A DNA stretch of 18,084 bases from CAYUYH01 sp964449175 (GTDB lineage: Bacteria > Planctomycetota > Phycisphaerae > SM23-33). Below the pieces are notes generated by a model that was not told the origin of the DNA, did no database searches, and worked only from the letters and a program-made list of their open reading frames with translations. A program made the translations under genes and the position numbers. The DNA is taken from assembly GCA_964449175.1 (NCBI GenBank), contig CAYUYH010000017.1, forward strand, positions 1 through 18,084. The letters are read 5' to 3'. This document shows positions 14,856-18,084 of this stretch, piece by piece. Numbering within the stretch: the first letter of the stretch is position 1; each line of letters begins with the position of its first letter.

Positions 14856-15854
14856 TCACCACGCCTCCAGCTCCCCCACCACCTCCTCGACCAGGTCCTT
14901 TATGGTCACGATGCCGATGTGCTTGCCCTCGGCGTCCTGCACGACGGCCATCGCGGCGTGGGCTCGCTGCATCTTGTACAGGGCGTCGGTGACGGACAGG
15001 TCGCCGCTCAGCGCGGCAGGCTGGCGGACCTTCTCGGTCGGCAGGGCGGGCGAGGTGCAGGTGAGGATGTCGATCACGTCCGCGATGCCCGTGACCTTGC
15101 CGCTGTCGTCCACGATGGGCAGCCGCGAGTGGCTTTGCCCGGCTGCCAGCGCCCGCAGGCGCTCGCTGTCGGCGTCGGCCGGGGCGGAGTCCACGCGCTC
15201 CATCGGAATCATCACGTCGCTGAGCTGCACGTCGGCGATATTCATCACCCGGTCGGCCATGATCGACTGCATGTGCGTCAGCGCGCCGCTGGCGTGCCCC
15301 TCGGCCACGACGGCGCTGAGCCCCTCCCGGCCGACAAGCCCGGCCGGAGCGTCCCCGGCGCGCAGGACCTTCAGCAGCAGCCAGGAGAAAGCCCTGACCA
15401 GCGGGACAAGCCCGGTGGCGTGGAGAATCGTGCTCGCCGCGGCCAGCAGCCACACCAGCCGGTACGTGAGCGTCTCAGCCAGCCGCTGGAAGACGTTCTT
15501 GGGCACGCTCTCGCCAAGCACGAACAGCAGCGGAGCGGCCACCGCCAGGGCGTACCACTCGGCGTGTGCCCTGCGCCCGCTCAGCACGAACATGGCGCTG
15601 ACGGCGAACGTGGCGCCGTACACGGCGATGTTGTTGCCCACGAGCAGCACGGCCAGCAGCCTGCCAGGCCTGGCCAGCATGCGCCGCAGAGTGCGGGCGG
15701 ATGCGAAGTTCGCCTCGCCGCGCAGGTCCAGGCGGATCTTGTTCAGCACGTAGATGCCGGTCTCCATGCCGGCCATCAGTGCCGCAGTCATCAGGCAGGC
15801 CGCCAGCAGGCCCAGCCAGATCACCCATTGCACAGTCGCGGCCATGGCTATCAT
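14856..15854 (-). CDS. CNNM-domain/CBS-pair membrane protein (second of a tandem pair)
   Basis: A 332-residue membrane protein. The N-terminal CNNM (DUF21) domain (about 8-165) has three to four helices and the landmarks AGMETGIYVLNKIRL (28-42), LLVGNNIAVYGAT (70-82) and VLGESVPKNVF (112-122). A CBS pair follows (about 212-330; VSDVMIPMERV-like start at LSDVMIPMERV and ending GIVTIKDLVEEVVGEL). The C-terminal CorC/HlyC domain of most relatives is absent: the protein stops right after the second CBS. Family members (CorC, YhdP-type, CNNM) are linked to magnesium or cobalt homeostasis. The ATG at 15854 overlaps the stop of the upstream paralogue as ATGA, and GGAGGG (15861-15866) lies 6 bases upstream, so translation is coupled. 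A second ATG at 15845 is less well placed. Confidence 0.9.
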   Translation of the reverse strand: MIAMAATVQWVIWLGLLAACLMTAALMAGMETGIYVLNKIRLDLRGEANFASARTLRRMLARPGRLLAVLLVGNNIAVYGATFAVSAMFVLSGRRAHAEWYALAVAAPLLFVLGESVPKNVFQRLAETLTYRLVWLLAAASTILHATGLVPLVRAFSWLLLKVLRAGDAPAGLVGREGLSAVVAEGHASGALTHMQSIMADRVMNIADVQLSDVMIPMERVDSAPADADSERLRALAAGQSHSRLPIVDDSGKVTGIADVIDILTCTSPALPTEKVRQPAALSGDLSVTDALYKMQRAHAAMAVVQDAEGKHIGIVTIKDLVEEVVGELEAW

Positions 15855-17125
15855 GACTGGCCCTCCACAAGCTGGAGGCGCAGCTTCTCGATCCGCCTGC
15901 GTCGCATGGCCTCGACGGTGAATCGCAGGTTGCGATACGAGACGGTGTCGCTCTCTCGCGGGATCCGGCCAAGCAGCGACGTGACGAACCCGCCTATGGT
16001 GCTTATCCGCCCGCCGGACAGGTCGATCTTGAACGCGTCGACCCACTCGTGGATCGCCAGGTTGCCGTTGAGCAGATACTCATTCTCCCCGACGCGTTGC
16101 ACAGCCGGTCCGGCCACTGCTTCGTGCGGATCGGGTATGTCGCCGACGATCTCCTCGACCACGTCCTCGAGCGTCACAAGCCCGGCCGTGCCGCCGTACT
16201 CGTCGACCACGATGGCCATCTGCGTGCCCGTCACGCGAAACTGGAGCAGCAGGCGCTCGACGTTGCCCGCCTCCGGCACGAAGGGCACCTCGGCTACCAG
16301 CTCCCTCACGGGCGTCTGCGGGTCCATCAGGAGGCGCTTGGCGTGTATCACGCCGAGGACGTGATCAATGTCGGTCTCGTAGACGGGGATCTTCCGCAGG
16401 TGCGTTTCGGTGAACACCTTGGCCAGGCCCTGGCGCGGACCGTCCACGTCGTACGCGAGCATGTCCACGCGCGGCACCATGATGTCGGCCACGTTCAGGT
16501 CGGTCAGCGCGACGATTTCCTGGAGCAGCGCGTTGACGTCGCGGTCGATGATCCCTCGCTTGGCCGACAGGTCCAGCAGGGCGGCGAGCTCCTCGGCTGT
16601 GATGTCCACAGCCGACGGGCGGGCCGGCGCGACGAGGCGCCCCAGCGGGCCGACGATGGCCTTCTCCAGCACGTAGAGGACCGGCGCCGTCGCCCGCTCG
16701 ACCACGGCCAGCGCCGCGGCAGCCGGCGGCACCCATCGCGTGCCGACCGCTATGGCCAGCATCTTCGGCGTCACCTCGCCGAAGAGAATCAGCACAATGA
16801 GCGAGCCGAGCGACGCCGCCGCCACGGCCCAGCCAGCCAGCCCGGCGCGACGCAGGTCGAGTATCATCACCGCGGCAATGCCCGTGTAGGCGACGTTGAC
16901 CAGCATGTTGCCCAGAAGCAGCGTGTTGAGCACGCGCCTGGGGCGGCTCATCAGCTTCGAGGCGATCTTGCCGGACCGCCGGCCGTGCCTGAGGCGATAG
17001 AGCTGAAGCCGGCTGAGACTGAACAGGGAGGTCTCCGTGCCGCTGAAGAACGCCGACGCCACCAGCAGGCCGGCCAGCAGCACCAGCTTCCAGGCGGAAT
17101 CGGCCAGCACTTCCGCCCAGCTCAT
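15851..17125 (-). CDS. CNNM/CBS/CorC_HlyC family membrane protein
   Basis: A 424-residue protein with the full family layout: CNNM (DUF21) membrane domain (about 10-195; SAFFSGTETSLFSLSRLQL, LLLGNMLVNVAYTG and LFGEVTPKMLA are its landmarks), a CBS pair (about 210-335; LNVADIMVPRVDMLAYD ... AIVVDEYGGTAGLVTLEDVV) and a CorC_HlyC domain (about 345-420; ISTIGGFVTSLLGRIP). The older name for these is 'hemolysin-like', but work on homologues points to Mg2+ transport or efflux with CBS-bound nucleotide control. The ATG at 17125 overlaps the TGA of a small ORF upstream (ATGA), and GGAGG (17136-17140) is 10 bases before it. Its own stop overlaps the next paralogue in the same manner. The two paralogues share order of domains but are clearly diverged. 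Confidence 0.95.
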   Translation of the reverse strand: MSWAEVLADSAWKLVLLAGLLVASAFFSGTETSLFSLSRLQLYRLRHGRRSGKIASKLMSRPRRVLNTLLLGNMLVNVAYTGIAAVMILDLRRAGLAGWAVAAASLGSLIVLILFGEVTPKMLAIAVGTRWVPPAAAALAVVERATAPVLYVLEKAIVGPLGRLVAPARPSAVDITAEELAALLDLSAKRGIIDRDVNALLQEIVALTDLNVADIMVPRVDMLAYDVDGPRQGLAKVFTETHLRKIPVYETDIDHVLGVIHAKRLLMDPQTPVRELVAEVPFVPEAGNVERLLLQFRVTGTQMAIVVDEYGGTAGLVTLEDVVEEIVGDIPDPHEAVAGPAVQRVGENEYLLNGNLAIHEWVDAFKIDLSGGRISTIGGFVTSLLGRIPRESDTVSYRNLRFTVEAMRRRRIEKLRLQLVEGQS

Positions 17126-17250
17126 TGCCGCGCCCCCTCCGGCGAGCTGGCCGTCCCGTGCAGGCGCCGACGCGCACCGCGCCCGCGTTGCGGCGGACAG
17201 TTGTCGGCTGACTGCTCGGAGCCGGCCGCGGATTGAGTGTCTGTTTCCAT
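17122..17250 (-). CDS. Small 42-residue ORF coupled to the CNNM gene
   Basis: An ATG at 17250 opens a 42-codon frame ending in TGA at 17122-17124, which overlaps the ATG of the next gene (ATGA). AGGG (17257-17260) lies 6 bases before its start, and it begins 18 bases after the stop of the MBL-fold gene, so it exactly fills the space between two operon genes. The product begins METDTQSAAGSEQSADNCPP and continues with an Arg-rich stretch (residues 22-29). It is polar, with no membrane helix or domain I recognise. It may be a real small protein, or a leader ORF whose translation delivers ribosomes to the CNNM start. The context, not the sequence, is the support. Confidence 0.45.
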   Translation of the reverse strand: METDTQSAAGSEQSADNCPPQRGRGARRRLHGTASSPEGARQ

Positions 17251-17268
17251 CGTCAACCCTGGGAGGAG

Positions 17269-17964
17269 TCAGAACGGCGCGGCGCCGCCGACTCGCCCCG
17301 GACAGAGCATGATGTTGTCATGGCCGGTGATAATCAAGTCAGCAATCTCGATCATATCCTGGAGCGACTCGACAGCCGCCTCGATATCGGCGCAGCCTTC
17401 CCAGACCATCCCGCGGTTGACGTGATCGGCCGTGACGGCTGCGTCGCCGGCGATCACGACGGTCACGGTCGCCGGGGTCAGCAGCAGCCCCGCGGACCCG
17501 GCCGACGCGCCGACGAGGGGATACAGGTGCACCTGCTCGGTGAACTTCTCCGGGGCGGGCTTGAATCGGCTGATGAGTTTCAGTTCGGCGGCGGCGACGG
17601 CGGCATCCTCGCTGCTAAGCCGCTCGCCCACCTGCAACAGCTCATCGAGCCGGCCGCGGTACGCCGCCAGCTCCGCCTCGCTGCACCACCACCTGGCCTT
17701 GCCCAGCGCCTCGATGCTCCGCCGGTGAATGGGCCGCAGCGTCGTGCAGAACACGTCCGTGACGGCCGCCAGGGCCAGGCCGGTCCGCTCGCCGAGCCGC
17801 GCCGCCAGCGCCGTCGGCGGCAGGGACGGGTCAACCAGGATCACGCGGCCGGAGTCTCGCACGAGCGTGGTGGTGGCGTGGGCGGTGCGAACGGCGGCTG
17901 ACTCGCCCCAAAGGCGGTTGTGCGACAGGGCGCCGATGCTCACCACGCAATAGTCCACGGTCAT
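17269..17964 (-). CDS. Metallo-beta-lactamase-fold protein with a degenerate metal site
   Basis: A 231-residue protein laid out like a small MBL-fold hydrolase: an N-terminal strand pair (HATTTLVRDSGRVILVDPSL, residues 29-48, the place of the family's 'LvDpG'), a helix and AAVTDVFCTTLRPIHRRSIE where the HxHxDH metal motif should be (72-80), then VVIAGDAAVTADHV (169-182, the 'GDt' strand with Asp) and DLIITGHDNIM (209-219, the 'pGH' strand with His). The first-site His residues and the DH pair are missing, so hydrolase activity by the usual mechanism is doubtful. The start at 17964 is fixed by AAGGA (17972-17976), 7 bases upstream; the frame stays open further upstream without coding character. 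It heads the operon with the small ORF and the two CNNM genes. Function unknown. Confidence 0.8.
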   Translation of the reverse strand: MTVDYCVVSIGALSHNRLWGESAAVRTAHATTTLVRDSGRVILVDPSLPPTALAARLGERTGLALAAVTDVFCTTLRPIHRRSIEALGKARWWCSEAELAAYRGRLDELLQVGERLSSEDAAVAAAELKLISRFKPAPEKFTEQVHLYPLVGASAGSAGLLLTPATVTVVIAGDAAVTADHVNRGMVWEGCADIEAAVESLQDMIEIADLIITGHDNIMLCPGRVGGAAPF

Positions 17965-17985
17965 GGCAAAGTCCTTGAGCGCCCA

Positions 17986-18014
17986 ACGATAGAGCGCGCG
18001 CCTGCGGAATTCAA
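17986..18014 (-). promoter_or_regulatory. Candidate promoter of the MBL-CNNM operon
   Basis: On the minus strand TTGAAT (18009-18014), a 17-base spacer and TATCGT (17986-17991). The predicted start of transcription falls near 17979, just before the AAGGA ribosome binding site of the MBL gene. Spacing is ideal; the -10 matches moderately. Confidence 0.38.
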
Positions 18015-18018
18015 TCCT

Positions 18019-18037
18019 CCCGGCCTCCGGGGCCGGG
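18019..18037. other. GC-rich hairpin upstream of the MBL-CNNM operon
   Basis: CCCGGCC (18019-18025) and GGCCGGG (18031-18037) form a perfect seven-base-pair stem with a five-base loop. It lies just upstream of the proposed -35 box. It could end transcription coming from beyond the window, although no T-run is evident, or serve as a binding site. Bases 18038-18084 show nothing else I can name. Confidence 0.35.
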
Positions 18038-18084
18038 TGCGTGACAAAATAGTGGCGCGCCGGGGGCACAAGATGTAGTGGTAT

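Noticed and set aside
14919..17236. Long plus-strand open frames (481 and 395 codons) opposite the CNNM genes
   Set aside because: Low-complexity His/Gln/Arg-rich translations antisense to two clear membrane protein genes; shadow frames.

Overview
The window is GC-rich, densely packed bacterial chromosome carrying mostly core genes. Nothing marks it as a plasmid, phage or recent island: base composition and codon use look even throughout, and I see no integrase, transposase, tRNA, rRNA or CRISPR array. The gene content (dnaX-ybaB-recR, a class I sigma-54, a short stand-alone N-acetylglutamate synthase, MCE/Mla and MMPL proteins, a PilZ protein, a mixed-type phosphofructokinase, tandem CNNM/CBS proteins, and a CdsA whose signature reads FGGVLDILD) suggests a Gram-negative-type bacterium. 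I think the Planctomycetota, perhaps Phycisphaerae, are likely, but this is inference without a database search.

Layout. Bases 1-3116 (+): the end of dnaX, then ybaB, recR and rpoN, which are DNA replication/repair genes followed by the sigma-54 gene. Two arrays of the same 8-bp unit, in opposite orientation, lie just after ybaB and just after rpoN. Bases 3244-3564 (+): a pterin-4a-carbinolamine dehydratase, convergent with a zwf-pgl operon (5896-3572, -) for the oxidative pentose phosphate pathway. Bases 6026-8424 (+): a short ArgA-type acetyltransferase, then an MlaF-like ABC ATPase and an MlaD-like MCE protein without an MlaE permease, followed by a large MMPL/RND transporter (8467-10758). 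Convergent to it on the minus strand are cdsA (phospholipid synthesis) and a PilZ-domain gene. From 12229 (+): pfkA, preceded by a leader with two mutually exclusive hairpins, and dacB (a PBP4-type peptidase). Bases 17964-14856 (-): a tight operon of a degenerate metallo-beta-lactamase-fold protein, an overlooked 42-residue ORF, and two CNNM/CBS membrane proteins, with ATGA stop/start overlaps at two junctions.

How the genes relate. The central part is about the envelope and lipids: MlaF/MlaD (lipid traffic), MMPL (export of lipids or hydrophobic compounds), CdsA (CDP-diacylglycerol) and DacB (peptidoglycan). zwf, pgl and pfkA are central carbon metabolism. I do not find a convincing new biological system. 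The observations most worth a second look are the paired inverted 8-bp repeat arrays, two near-identical TTGCCG/TAGAAT promoters placed so close to ATG that rpoN and argA may be leaderless, the metal-site-degenerate MBL protein with its coupled small ORF, and the alternative hairpins in the pfkA leader.
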